In this document: piece after piece, positions 46,234-58,150 of the stretch | How positions within the stretch are numbered: position 1 is the first letter of the stretch | Layout: every line of letters begins with the position of its first letter | Source: Rhinopomastus cyanomelas | Lineage: Eukaryota; Chordata; Aves; Bucerotiformes; Rhinopomastidae | Direction of reading: 5' to 3' | NCBI GenBank assembly: GCA_013400115.1 | Contig: VXBP01005598.1 | Location: 1-64,000, forward strand | Length of the DNA: 64,000 nucleotides | The notes under the pieces: generated by a model | The model's database searches: none | Seen by the model: the letters and a program-made list of their open reading frames with translations, nothing else | Told to the model about the DNA's origin: nothing | Program-made: the position numbers and the translations under genes

Positions 46234-47662
46234 TTCCTCCTGCTGCCTATCAATAGGTGTCAGAGATGTCCATCAGAAGATACTGAGATTTGAGTGACAG
46301 CCATATCAAAACAGGGGGCACACACAGAGAGCATTTTTGGGTGTGCATAGGATATCATACAAATACCACCCAGTAAGTGGTACTTGCAATGGCATGTGAG
46401 ACTATTAGCTTTGCATCATCACCAGTCATACAGGAATAAAGCCAAGGGCATTTCTGCTTGAAATACAACATGATGCCAGTGCCCTGTAGCCAGCGAGCGA
46501 TTGCTTTGTATTTCTTGTGGATTTCGTAGTTAAAGCAAGAAGAAGGTAAAGGACTATTATTTGTGGCTTGCAAGCGCCAAGTGAGCTTGGTTCTGTGGTG
46601 AGGGCTAGAGGAGCCTGGTGACTTGCTTGAACAACCAAGTCTCTGTCTGTGAAATGTGCTCCCAGCCCAGTGCAGTTGGTGAGGGTGAGCTGCTTCCCAC
46701 CCTCTGCACCAACTCCTCAGAAGCTGATGCCTGTTCTGTCACCTGTGAATTTAGGAAGAAGGTCCAGGCCAACAGACTGTGATCACGGGTACAGTGTCTT
46801 AGCTGCTGTAGTGAAGCTAACACTGCTCATGGAGACTGGGGACCCCCCCAGCCAATCACCAAAACAACAAAGGCCAAAAGCCCCCAACCCTTCACAGCAC
46901 AGGCAGAATGAAGATGAGCTGACCAGATCCTCACCTACATCTCCCCAGACCCAAGAGAAATTCATCTTTATTGCCTAATCCATCACTGAACTCTCTCAGA
47001 GTGGCCTGACTTTGCACAGTGTAGATATCTAACAATCCGAAAGCATTTACCTTTTGTGCTAGCTGAGGAGACAGCGAGCTCAGCTTGCAGTGTACAGGCA
47101 GTGCTGTGACCCCAGGTACACAGAGCCACAGTGTGAGCCCCCCCATGCTGCACTGAGTGCAGGCAGAGCAGAGCACCTCTGCCTCCAGTACAGAGGCCAG
47201 GCTCAGCTGGAACCTGCTCTGGGAACTTGCATCTAGTGGGAGAGGCTGGGGTTGCTCTTTGCAAACAGATGATTTTGTGCCCATTAAACTACATCTTGTT
47301 TACAACTGCACAAGTTAGTGAACAGCTGTTCCCATTACTACCAACATTCAGGATGATGTTTTGAACCCGATGAATCTGGATGCCTGAGTGAATGTTATCT
47401 GAGCTATGATCTCCAAAAGATGCTACAGATGGCATGATTCATGCTCTCACTGCCTCAAACGTTTGCTTACCCTTTCTGTCCAGGCACAGCAAACACATCT
47501 CTCCGTGTTCTTTACCACTGAATTAAAGCTGTCTTTGAAACACTATTTAACACAACATAATCATAACATTCATAATCTGTCAGAGGAAACACTACTGTCA
47601 TGTGTGTGGCACAACCTACATGATCGCAGCCAGAAGACAGTGGAGTAGCTTCATGCATACTT
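46234..47662. other. unique non-coding sequence
   Basis: No gene recognised. Antiparallel frames of about 100 codons near 46650-47284 have no domain. Confidence 0.45.
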
Positions 47663-48076
47663 ATGGAGGGCAGGTCTGATGAGGAGCAGCTGAGGGAACT
47701 GGGGTTGTTCAGTCTGGAGAAGAGGATGCTGAGGAGAGACTTTATTGCCCTTTACACCTACTTAAAAGGAGGTTGTAGAAAGGAGGGGGTTGGTCTCTTC
47801 TCCTAGGTCACTGACAATAGGACAAAAGGATATGGCCTCAAGTCATGCCAGGGGAGCTTTAGATTGGACATCAGGAAACATGTCTTCCCTGACAGAATGG
47901 TCAGGGGTTGGAACAGGCTGCCCAGAGCAGGGGGAGGCACTGTCCCTGGAGGTGTTCAAAAAACAAGTAGACATGGTCTTAGGGAACAGGGTTTACTGGG
48001 CAGGGTGGGGGATTGGGTTGACAGTTGGACTGGCTGATCTCATAGATCTCCTCCAGCTTGAACAATTCCATGACAC
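47663..48076 (+). mobile_element. CR1: CR1 LINE 3' fragment, D-like tail
   Basis: TATGGAGGGCAGGTCTGATG, GGGTTGTTCAGTCTGGAGAA, AGGAGGTTGTAGAAAGGAGG, TTGGAACAGGCTGCCCAGAG and a tail TTGGACTGGCTGATCTCATA ending CAATTCCATGACA. An older subfamily that covers the end of ORF2 and the 3' UTR. Confidence 0.93.
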
Positions 48077-51000
48077 CCTAGCTGCTATTTCTTCATCTAG
48101 GATCTAAACATCATTAGCACCAACTGCACGCCCAGCGCAAGCCCGATGCAGCAGGCACGCTCACGCAAACAGGCTTCTGCCAGAAGGGTTTGGTGCAGGA
48201 TTTGCACACTTCACAACATGGCTAGGTCCAGAAGCATCTCTCTAGGTAGCACAGAGAAAGAGTCAAAGCCTGCTGGAAAATAGCATTGACGTGTTTTGAA
48301 GCAAACCAGCACAGCAGACTATAACTCCGCTCTAGCAGCGGTTTGTGTTGTGTGGGTTTTGTCTGGCTTTCAGATCTTTGTATCTTTCTAAACAAAAGAA
48401 ATGATGCTGTGCTGATGCACATAACTTCCCTGCAAAACAGATCCAGACGTCAAGCTCTGAAGTTTCTCTCCAGCCACTGCCATGTAACCCTTCACCTGAT
48501 TCACTGTGAAACCTCCCAGCCCCAAGGACTGGTTTATGTAAACTTGTTCCCAGCAGTTTAACTATGTTCAGTTATTAAACTGATTTAGTTAATCCTTCAG
48601 AAAAACTCCTTTGTGGACGTAGTTGAATTAATTTATGACAGTTATGTCTTAGAGCAATTTACCTTCCAGTGGGTAGGCTAATTGTGATATTAATTTGAAA
48701 CTTAGCCTGGTCATTTATTAACCTGGAACCAGGAGATAACTGCTGTTGGCCAAAATACCATGTTTCTAAGTGATGTTTTCCACTTTACAGCTAAGGCAGT
48801 TCAACTGTTTGTTGTACAGATCAGCCCCAAATCTCTTGCCCCAATTACATGGTCTTTGGTCTCAAACATTGAGCAATGCGCAAGTGAATGCTCCATCTGT
48901 CACTGGTAAACAAAAGGGCAACACAAGCAGCACCTGATCCTCCTTTTAGAACAGCTCAACACTCAAAATGCTCACTGAGGAGTCGCGGTGAGATGGAAGC
49001 AGGGAAGGGTTTCATTCTTTCAGTCCATCAGCCCATGGCTCCTCAAAACCCCCCAGCTTTCAGTACAGAGAATTTACCAAGTATGTGTTTGCTGTGCTTG
49101 TCCCAGCCACTACCTGTGGCCTTGACCCTGCAGTGCAACTACACCCTAGGAGCAGAGCTATTAGCTGCTCTTACATACACGAGGGAAGAGCCTTGGTGTT
49201 TCCAGAAGCTTGGAGCTGGCATTGCTGGAAACACCTTGAAAGAAAAGCAGTTCAGCTAAAAGCAGATGTGCTTCTGGCATGGTGGTGACCCTAAAGTAGT
49301 TTTACTCCTGATCAGCACCTTCAGATTAATTAGGGGTAAGAGGAAATTTTAAAATAAATAGTATTATTTAATTATATTAACAAGATTTTATCTCATTTCT
49401 CAGATGGGAAAGGAGTAAAAGGGAAGACAGTCCTTGTGCTCTCCCCTGACGGTGCTGCAGTACAAGAATAGGAAGCATTGAACCCTTTTGCTTGACTGGG
49501 CTTATTCAGTCTGACTCAACACAAAGCTGCTGGGACTCCCTAGCAAACCAGTCTGGAGAGCAAGGTGCCCCCATGCCAGGCTGGGGTGCATGGGACAGGG
49601 AAGACTGGACTGCTGAGTGCAGAGCAGGGCTCACCACTGGCACAGCTCAGGCCTCTGCTGCCACAAACTGCTCACCAGGACAGGTCAGGGAGACCACAGC
49701 TTTTGGAGGCACTTTCTTCTGTGGCTCTGGTCTTTGCTAGCAGAGAGAGAAAGGGAGTAAAGCAGGCTGTACCAAGGTTCCACAGGGCACTGTGCTACAC
49801 CTTGCAGGGAACAGCCTGTGGTCTCCATCCAAGGGGATGGAGCCCATAAGAAAACATTATCTTCAGAAGAGGTGAATGGCTCCACTCCACCTACATTTCA
49901 ACAGCCCCAGGCCAGCACATCTGTGCAGGGTGAAGGCTTCCTTTTTCTTACCACTCTCTGCCACCTGCTGTGCTTCTCCTTGCAAAAGTTTCTGGGACTG
50001 TTTGTGAACTTCATGGGGCTGATGTGGGTTTGATAGGTCCTTGGAGGGAGTCTGCCCCCTGTCTCCCCAGCACTTCTGTTGTGTTTCAGCTCAGGGATCT
50101 GTAGGTTCCTCACCAGCAGATAAACCTTTTCATTTCATGACCACAAGTTTTCAAAGTCCTGAAGTGTTTGGGGAGGCCGCCAGGTGTCACAGCTACACAC
50201 CAAGCTGGCGTGAATTTTTCATCTCATTTCAGCTCCTTTTCTTTGCAGAGCTGCAGACAGCTCCTGTTTACCTGCCTTGTCTTTTCCCTGGGGTTCTCTT
50301 TGGACAGTCTGTGCTGTCTGGGCAGACTGCTGGGCTTCCTTGAAGATGTATGCCTTTCAGCTTCTTGGTACTGCTTGACATGGCATTTTCATGAGTGCAA
50401 CTGAAGTGAGCCTGAGTAGCTTGGTTTTGTTGGTTTTGTAGCTTTCAGCATGTCACCGAGGAGAAATAAGCAGTCTATAAAACTTAAGTATGAAAAGGTC
50501 TTCATCATCTGTGCTACTGAAGAACTTGCATTTCTTCTTCCTCATCTGGTCTAGCCCAGGACCAGAGGGCAAAGACCAAACTGCTGAAGGTTTACCATCT
50601 TTCTCAAGTCACCTCTTCCACATGGGACTGAGCACCTCAGTCTTGTCTAAGAGCTTAATGCTGAAGGGCTGCTGGATGATCCCTGTCCACACTGGCCATT
50701 AGATCCTTTTCAAGAACCAATTCATGCAGAAACAAGGGAAACCGTCATTCCTCACATTCATCTGGCACATCTTCAGCAGGAAGATGTAAGATGCCTCAGG
50801 GCTGAAGCCATCCTCACTTGAGCTTTGCAACCATTTATTCTTTCATACATGACTCCTCTCAAAGTGTATTAATACTTCATCATCAAGAGCCACCATGCTG
50901 TCTCACCATGGCATATCCATGGTGTTCCCTGTGATGCCCAAACCCTCCCATGTTCTTTAGCAAATATGCTGACCCCACACCTGACACTGTTGAAAGCAAC

Positions 51001-53126
51001 TGGTGCTCGTAGGCAGTAAGATCTGCACTTCCCATCTGTACAATAGGAGGTGTTTCTTGAGGTAGCTGCTTCCTTGCCCAACAGAGCTAGGGGACTTGGT
51101 GTCTCGTCTCCTGGTTCCCAGGCAGAATGCAATGGGTAATACATTGAATGAAAAATGGGTGGACTTCTCCTGAGGTGGTCTTGGTTCATAAGCCCTTAAA
51201 AATATTGTGACTAACAATGCCAAACTAGCAGATTCAATAGGTTTCTCTGTTTCAGACCCTACTATCTGCATTAAATCAAGGGATTCGGATGCCTACAGCT
51301 TTGTGAACTTTCAGAGGGCTTGGTTCTGCGTAGTTTAGCTCTAGCAGCAGTTGCTGCCTTTTAACACAAAGCAGAAATTATTCGTCACCTAAACCAAGTC
51401 TCAGCTGCCACCCAGTGGAACTGGAAATCGCTGCAGTATCTCGGTGACTCCTGCCGTAGCCCCATCACTCCTCCTGGCTACAAGATTTTAGAGACCAACA
51501 GTATTTGGTTTGTCTGTGGTGTTCCCAGACTATAGATCATTCAGCACTTTCAAGTGTCACCTCTTCACAAGGGAAACTCGGCTGCTGTCTGCCAGCCACA
51601 CTGCTGGCCACAATCAGTGAAAAACAAACGCTCCTCTGAGATGAATGTCCTCAATACAGCTGGCTGCTGAGCCAAAGAACCCGTGGGCTCATAGTTAGAA
51701 AAGCAAGGGACAGGGGACAGAAGGGGGAGAAACATAAACACCAGTTAAGCCTGTCACTTTTAACCTGGCCAACTGGCTGGCCAGCTTCCTTCTCCTTGTG
51801 GTCTCCTACAAGCAAAGTGCACAAACAGCCTGGATTTGCAGTCTGCCCTGCAGGGATTCTACAAGCTGTCACCAGTTATTTTTCATTCCAGAAGATCATG
51901 CTCTGGTTACCACCTGAAAGACCCAAAGGGAAACGATGCAGAGCTGCCTGCACAGCTCACACTGCAGCTTCCTGCAACAAGCGTGACAGTCACAGGGAAC
52001 CAGGCACAGCCCTGACCAAATGCAGAGAGAAACTGTCCCTCCCTCAGTCTGTGGTCACCAACCACTCTGCGACGGGAATGTGATCTACCTGTCAGACCTT
52101 ATGGGGACCCAGATGTCCAGCAATCCCTCCTTCATTACAATTACTGTAAACTTGAAGCCTCTGTGAGCCTTTCAGTGCAAGAAAATTAGAATAGCTGGAA
52201 TATTTCTTCCCCATCCTACACAATGTGGCTCAGTCCTATAGATCTGAGCCACAGCTCTGTCATAGCAGGACAAGCACTGGAAAATGCCAGTCGCTGGACT
52301 GGTGAGGGGAGTGGAAGGCTCTAGAAGCTGGTAGTGGCAGCAGGAGCAGACATTGATTTCTAAAGGCAGTGTGCTGCACTGCTGCATCAAAATCACAGCT
52401 GGCATAAAGCGTGGGCTGGCTTCACTGGCTGGTTAGTAAGAAAAGAATGACCTTGTGGTGGGTTCAAGATCACAACTAAAGATAAAGGAGAAGAAAACAA
52501 AGCAGTTAGGTCTCGATGAGACCTTGGATAAAATTTGCCAGACAATGGATAGCTTAGGGAAAATGGAAAAGGGTTTAAAAGCTCTATAACTGTACACAGA
52601 AAAGAAGAAAAGGTTAAGCAAGCTAGTGCCCACAAACTAGAAACTGTCACAAATGCCATCACACATTCTGAGAAAAATACAGTGGGAGATCACTAGTGCA
52701 CCGCTTCTTGGTTTTTTAGATTAGAGACCTGGGGAAAGAACATGTCAGTCAAGTAGAGACTGGTACCACCACCCTCTCTATTATTCATGTGTCACCACTT
52801 TCGTCTGCAGACACCAGTACCCTCAGCTGTCCAGACTGGCCAACTCTTCAATTCTTCAGTGCAGCTTTCTCCAGAAAATCACTGACTGAGCAGGCCTGAG
52901 TCCTCAGCACCTGAACTGCATCCCTCAATGCCATAGACATGCTTTCAAACAGGACCCAGGCTCTGTCTTCCATGTCCAAGGTTTAAGGATTCTCGAGTCC
53001 TTCCACTTTATTCAACTAAGCACAAAGGAATTCTCAGATGCCTCTCCTAAGGCTCCTTCTCTCCCCAATGCTCGAGCATCCCCAGCTTTTCTCAGTGACA
53101 GAAATGACAGTCTCTCTTCCTGCTGA
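48077..53126. other. long unique non-coding sequence
   Basis: About 5 kb with no interspersed repeat I recognise, the longest such stretch here. The low repeat content and an AT-rich tract at 48545-48730 (ATTAATTTGAAACTTAGCC, ATTTATTAACC) could mark constrained non-coding DNA, but the sequence alone does not show that. No gene is supported. Confidence 0.4.
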
Positions 53127-53770
53127 TCAGGGTTTTCTAAGATGGTGGTGATGGCCACATGTGGGATTCAAGATGGAGACCGACCACATGGCCGCATCAG
53201 CAGGGGTCCCCCCCAGCTCCACAAACATGGCCAAGAATGTTCCATGACCCTCAAATCTCCTTTCTCCTGCCTCAGCTACAGCAGGAAAAGGGAAGAATCC
53301 TTCAGCGCACCACAGATTGCTGTAAGGTTCCCCCCTATCAGTGGGGGGAAAATGGGCATTAGTCTTGCTTCTCCAGTCCCCGGTGCCAGCTGGTGCTAGA
53401 GTAAGGTCACAGCCGGCACCAGAGCCACCACTCTCCAACCTGCTGTCTGCAGCAGTGCAGCGGGCTTGCCGTGCACCCTCCATCCCATCATCGATGGGGG
53501 AAGTGGGGCTGGGGGCAGCGGACCCATGGCAAGCTGCAGCTAGCTGTCTTCCCCGTTGCCTACCTGAGGCAGAACAGGGCCCTGGGGAAGCGAGGCCACC
53601 AGCCCTTCCGCCATCTATGGGAGGGCTATGGGGCCACAGCTAGCCACTGTAAGCCACCCCATCCCTTCTCTCCCCAACCCCCCAATCCTGGGAAGGAATT
53701 TCTCCATGCCGGGATAAAGTCCCCAAGCCAAAAGATGCAGGGCTGGATCATCAGCCCTCTTTTATAGCAT
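53127..53770 (-). other. GC-rich block with promoter-like and splice-like signals
   Basis: Markedly richer in G and C than its surroundings. On the minus strand it begins with TATAAAAG (53766 to 53759). About 200 nt downstream is CAG|GTAGGC, a good 5' splice site (intron from 53563). A further 288 nt on is a pyrimidine tract ending CCTGCTGTAG (intron end 53276), a good 3' splice site. A 118-codon minus frame (53127-53483) spans the would-be acceptor. No known protein or LTR family is recognised. It could be an unrecognised LTR, a promoter with a first exon, or coincidence. Confidence 0.25.
53759..53766 (-). promoter_or_regulatory. TATA-box match
   Basis: TATAAAAG on the minus strand, next to the GC-rich block at 53127-53758. 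A single eight-base match is weak evidence by itself. Confidence 0.2.
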
Positions 53771-55229
53771 CACCTAGTCCACCTCGCCCAGTTCAGGTCA
53801 CTGAGGGGGGTCCTCTTAAAGCAACATGCATCTTTTTCTTCATGAAAGCACAAATCTGTACATCTGAAAATTCTGGTACTTTTCCAACTGCAACAGACCT
53901 GTGGTTCAAGACCCAGGCAGACACATACGGTCTCATACGGCACAGCCAAGCCCAGTGCTGAGGGTCCTCCAAAGGCTGCTGTTCCAGACCAGCTCCAGGT
54001 TAACCACCAAAGGAGGGCACATACAAAACGGTTTTGTGTAGCAGACTCACAGCTCAAATTTAAAGTCTTGAGCAACAGCAATTCCCCCGACTGCTGCTAA
54101 GCAGACAGTTCATGCATCAGTGTGACATCCTGATTGCTGTGCAGGGACCAGAGTCTGTTTGGGGATGACACTAAAAGACAGAATCAGTTTTACACAAGAA
54201 CTGGAAGGACACAGGCAGGCTAAGGTCTCAGAGCACCTTGCTAACACAAACACAGCAGCCCCCCACATCTCACTGGGAAGGCAGCGATCACGTTGTGTGC
54301 TTGAGCAGGTACTTCTGCCAGGATGAGGAGCTTTGAGGGACCTGAGGATGTGATAAGAGCAATAGGGCAGGAAGGATCAAGCAAGATCCCTAACATTTCT
54401 CACAGCATGGGCACAGAAACAAGGCTGGAGGGCAAGTTAAGACTGGGAATACAGCCACTGAGTAAACAGATATTTGCAACAAGGGAAAGCCAGCAGCATC
54501 TATTTTATGTTTATTTAATGAGCTACTGCACTACAAAGCTGCATCAAATTCTGGGAGTCGGATCGTTGATCAGGTTTAGAATTCCTTGTCTTCACAAACC
54601 ATCAGAGGGAGACCATTCACAAGGGCATCTTTATGTATGTCCTACCAGGCTCAAAGCCCCCTGGTCTAAAAATGACACAGGTTGCAATTTTGGTATTTAG
54701 AGGATGTTAATAAAAGGCTCTGTCCAGCGGGGATGTGGAAGGCATGAGTACGTGTGGCTAACGGAGAGAGGGCTACTTGTCAGACAGCGTTGCTCGTCTG
54801 CCGAACACCTTAATCTCTCTAGTCATCACTGCTCATTTTTCTTTCATTTAAAGGGAACTGCCTCTCTTGCTGTGACCTATTTTCTACAGAGCACACACCC
54901 AGCCAAAGCTGGTGGAGCAAATCAGCACTGCAGCTGTGCTTTCTTTGAACAGGGATACATCCTTCACATCCTAAATAAAACACACTGGGTTGTTTCCTGG
55001 TATTTATTCCTAAAGAGGAGTCCTAGTTCTGATGGGATGCCCAGCTTAACCTGACAGTCAGCTCCCCTTAGGACCAAGTGCACGTTTAGATTACAGCAGC
55101 AGCAGCTGCTTTCCTCAAACCAGGCTGAGATACCTCTACAAGAAATTCATTTATCATCTCTCATCCACAATAGCCCCCAAAAAAGCAGGTGGGAAGGGCT
55201 CTCCTAATCCGAATTTTGATGCATTTATC
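53771..55229. other. unique non-coding sequence
   Basis: No gene or repeat recognised. Plus frames at 54323-54700 (125 codons) and 54704-55054 (116 codons) show no domain. Confidence 0.45.
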
Positions 55230-55350
55230 ATGGAATCGTAAGGGACCTTGACAGATCATCTAGTCCAATCCCCCTGCCACAGCAGAATCACTCAGACCAA
55301 GTCATAGAGTCAGTCAGGGTTAGAAGGGACCACAGGATCATCCAGTTCCT
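55230..55350 (-). mobile_element. CR1: CR1 fragment with compound A+B tail
   Basis: Antisense: a B tail (ATGGAATCGTAAGGGACCTT to CAGCAGAATCACTCAGACCA), then with no spacer (near 55303) an A tail (GTCATAGAGTCAGTCAGGGT, TAGAAGGGACCACAGGATCA). It has the same order and junction as the copies at 6184, 20412 and 63504. One terminal repeat unit remains. Confidence 0.93.
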
Positions 55351-55436
55351 GCTCTGCCCTCATTGGTTTGCTATTTAATTCTGAAGACTTTCAGCCCCTC
55401 ACAGTAACTTGAGCAATACAGCTGAACCCAGTGGAA

Positions 55437-56002
55437 GGAAATAGTGTGGGCCAGTAGGACCAAGGAGATGATCCTGCCCCTATACTTGGCCCTGGTGAGG
55501 CCACACCTCAAGTACTGAGTGCAGCTTTGGGCTCTGCAGTATAGGAAGGACGTTGAGGTGCTGGAGAGGGGGCAAAGAAGGGCAACTGGGCTGGTTAGGG
55601 GTCTGGAGGGCAGGTCCGAGGGAGCTGGGGCTGTTCAGTCTGAAGTAGACAAGACTTAGGGGAGACCTTACTGCCCTCTACAACTACCAGAAGGGAGATT
55701 GTAGTGAGGCAGGTGTTGGCCTCTTCTCCCTAGTGGCTAGAGATAGGACAAGAGGAAATGGGGTCAAGTTATGCCAGTGAGGGTCAGACTGGATTTTACA
55801 GAAGATCTTCTTCCCAGGAAGAGTGGGGAGGCCTTGGAACAGGCTACCCAGGGAAAGGGTGGAGGCACTACCCTGGAGGGGTTCAAAAAACAGGCAGACA
55901 CGGTGTTTCAGGAGATGGGTCAGTGCTTCAGGGCTGTAGGACGGATAGTTGAACTTTGTGATCTTGAAGGTCTTTTCCAGCCTTGATGGTTTTATGATTT
56001 TA
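55437..56002 (+). mobile_element. CR1: CR1 LINE fragment (end of ORF2 plus 3' UTR), C tail
   Basis: ATCCTGCCCCTATACTTGGC and GGTGAGGCCACACCTCAAGT mark the end of ORF2, out of frame. Then GGCTGTTCAGTCTGAAGTAG, AGAGTGGGGAGGCCTTGGAA, CAAAAAACAGGCAGACACGG and the C end GAACTTTGTGATCTTGAAGG, finishing TTTTATGATTTTA. The best C-type reference in the window. Confidence 0.94.
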
Positions 56003-56079
56003 CTTGTGATTCTTTCTACAACAGCTCAGTACACAACACGCCCAGCAGTACTTCAGCACGTGGTTGCAGGTAGGTCTAC

Positions 56080-56131
56080 CTTCTCTTCTCCAGGCTAAAC
56101 AATCCCAACTCCATCAGCCCATCCTCACAGG
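56080..56131 (-). mobile_element. CR1: inverted 5' part of a CR1 (twin-priming pattern)
   Basis: CTTCTCTTCTCCAGGCTAAA, then CAATCCCAACTCCATCAGCC is the complement of the CR1 stretch that precedes the 3' UTR (…TGTTTAGCCTGGAGAAGAG…). It lies immediately left of a sense CR1 3' part. Confidence 0.85.
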
Positions 56132-56384
56132 GGAGGAAAAATGGCCTTAAGTTGCACCAGGAGAGGTTGACATTGAGTATCAAGAAGAATTCCTTCACTG
56201 AAAGGGTTATTAGATATTGCAACAGGCTACCCAGGGAAGTGGTGGATTCACCAGTCCTGGAGGTTTTTAAAAGCAGTAAATATAATGCTAAGGGACGTGA
56301 GTTAGTTGTGACCTGGCAGTGCTGGGTCAACCATCAGATTTGATAAATCTTAGACAGGTCTTCAACCAAAACAGTTTTGTGAGA
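56132..56384 (+). mobile_element. CR1: CR1 LINE 3' part, D-like tail
   Basis: AAATGGCCTTAAGTTGCACC, AAGAATTCCTTCACTGAAAG, GGCTACCCAGGGAAGTGGTG and a tail ATCAGATTTGATAAATCTTA. Paired with the inverted 5' piece at 56080-56131. About 130 nt of CR1 between the two pieces is missing. Confidence 0.9.
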
Positions 56385-56847
56385 GCCCCAGTGCAGTCAC
56401 AGTTCACACAGTAGCCCCTGCAATTGCTGTTTATGAGCCACTTCAGCCCAATGAAATGCCTTCTCTGAGCTACTTATAGAACAGCAGATGTGAGACTCTG
56501 AGTCACTTAGGTATTACTGACAGTTCCACCCTGCTCATACCCATCAAGAGGGGACTACTGCTCCATACAGATCTTAATTAGCCCTTGATTTGTCAGTTGT
56601 CTGTATCCTGTATGCAGTGTTCAGTGAGTATGTGCCAGATGTTAGTCATCTAACACACAGCTGGCAGAGATAACTCTCACAAGGAGTAGGATGGTGAAGA
56701 ACCAACCACAAACACTGGCTGGGCATGAACTGTCCTTTGCAGGAATGATTCTGGGTCACTAGCTGACCTGCCTGGTTTTTACCCACTCTGCCACTTACTA
56801 GTTCCTAGAGGTCCATCTTGGCTTTTGCAGAACTGGATGGTTTGCTC
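56385..56847. other. unique non-coding sequence
   Basis: No gene recognised. The last part may belong to the LTR-like repeat that follows, whose left edge is uncertain. Confidence 0.4.
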
Positions 56848-57549
56848 TGAATTTGGTGGGTTTCTTGCCTGAGGGACTGGGGACTGAATCACTCATCAGC
56901 TTTCCTTGTCTGGGAATTCCAAGTTGAATTTTTCACTTCTGTGAAAACCAATATGACTGGTTCAGAGCTTCCTGCTCCCCGCTTCATCCATCATTCTTTT
57001 TGTTGCTGCACAGCAGCCACCTTCTCCTTGGAACGTGGGGCATGGTGAGAGGGGGGGTTTTGGAACCTCACAGACCAGCACAGGACAGGTTTCACCGGCA
57101 ATCCACTGTTTGTTGAAATGGACTGTCTGTCATTTGTGGCCATGGCAGTGGGGACACTGGAAGGGGAGGACTGGCTTGGAGGCAGATGGAGCAGAGAACC
57201 AGCCTGTATAAGAGACACTGGCAGGGAGGGATGGATGCACAGACTGAATGGTCTCCACACTTCCACAAGGAAAAGAACTAAAGAAGGTTTCTTTCCCCTG
57301 AGGGGGTTGAGCTAATAGCAGCTCAGCCCAGTGATGTGAGAACATGTGGTTAATCTCTGTATCTGTGTGTTGGGGTTGTTACCTTGTGTGAACCAAATTT
57401 GCCTCGTTTTTCCCCAAATTGAGTTAGTTTTTAGTTTTGCCTGTGACTTAGAAGTGGTTTTGAACCCTCCTTGTTTTGTGTTTGCTTCAGTTTATTAATA
57501 TATTAACTGAGTGAGTTAGTCCCACCTCAGACCTGACCAACTGCTGACA
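56848..57549 (+). mobile_element. LTR-like repeat of unknown family (copy 2)
   Basis: About 700 bp, matching 30244-30997 in reverse complement at what looks like roughly 85-90% identity in the centre. It runs from TGAATTTGGTGGGTTTC to CTGCTGACA, so it has TG...CA ends. CCTGTATAAGAGACACTGG is a TATA-like box in the middle third, as expected for a U3 promoter. The 3' part is T-rich (TTTTTCCCCAAATTGAG). The sequence is open for about 60 codons in the same frame in both copies (from GTLEGEDWLGGRW). No internal retroviral sequence. Confidence 0.6.
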
Positions 57550-57825
57550 TTAGCGGTGAACCAGCTAGGAGCTGAAATACATCCTTGATGTCAGCACAGG
57601 CCCACATTTTTCTAGAGACTGCTTTGTGACTGTCAAAATTGAAGGTAAAATCATAAGAGGTGATTTTCGTGAAATAAAAGGGATAAAACCTCTCACAGCC
57701 AGACAAAGGCTAGTGACAGAGGTACAGTGACTACCGCACATCTCAGAGCATTCCCAATTCTCTCCAAGTTTGGTTTAACTAGAGCTGTGGTGTCACTGCC
57801 AGCAGCATAAGAAGTGGTCACCATT
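57550..57825. other. unique non-coding sequence
   Basis: Nothing recognised. Confidence 0.45.
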
Positions 57826-58150
57826 TAGAATCATAGAATCTCATCATAGAATCATAGAATCATTAGGGATTGGAAGAGACCTCGAAAGATCATCTAGTCC
57901 AATCCCCCTGCAACAGCAGGATCACCTAGACCAAGTCACACAGGAACACATCCATGCGGGTTTTAAAAATCTCCACTGAAGGAGACTCCACAACCACCCT
58001 GGGCAGCCTGTTTCAGTGCTCTGTTACCCTCATTGTGAAGAAGTTCCTTCTCACATTTATGTGGAACCTTCTGTGTTCCAGCTCACACCCATTGAGAAGA
58101 CCCTGGTTCCCTTGTCCTGACACCCACCCTTCACATATTTATAGACCAGA
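57826..58150 (-). mobile_element. CR1: CR1 LINE 3' fragment, B tail (part 1 of a mosaic)
   Basis: A tail of three to four units (57826-57862), then GGATTGGAAGAGACCTCGA, GGAACACATCCATGCGGGTT and GAAGAAGTTCCTTCTCACAT. The CTTGTCCTATCACTGG-type segment is partly deleted (ACACCCATTGAGAAGACCC). It ends near CATATTTATAGACC, where a different part of CR1 begins. Confidence 0.94.

Noticed and set aside
54323..55054. Two successive plus-strand frames (125 and 116 codons)
   Set aside because: Different frames with stops between them and no recognisable protein features or joining splice sites.
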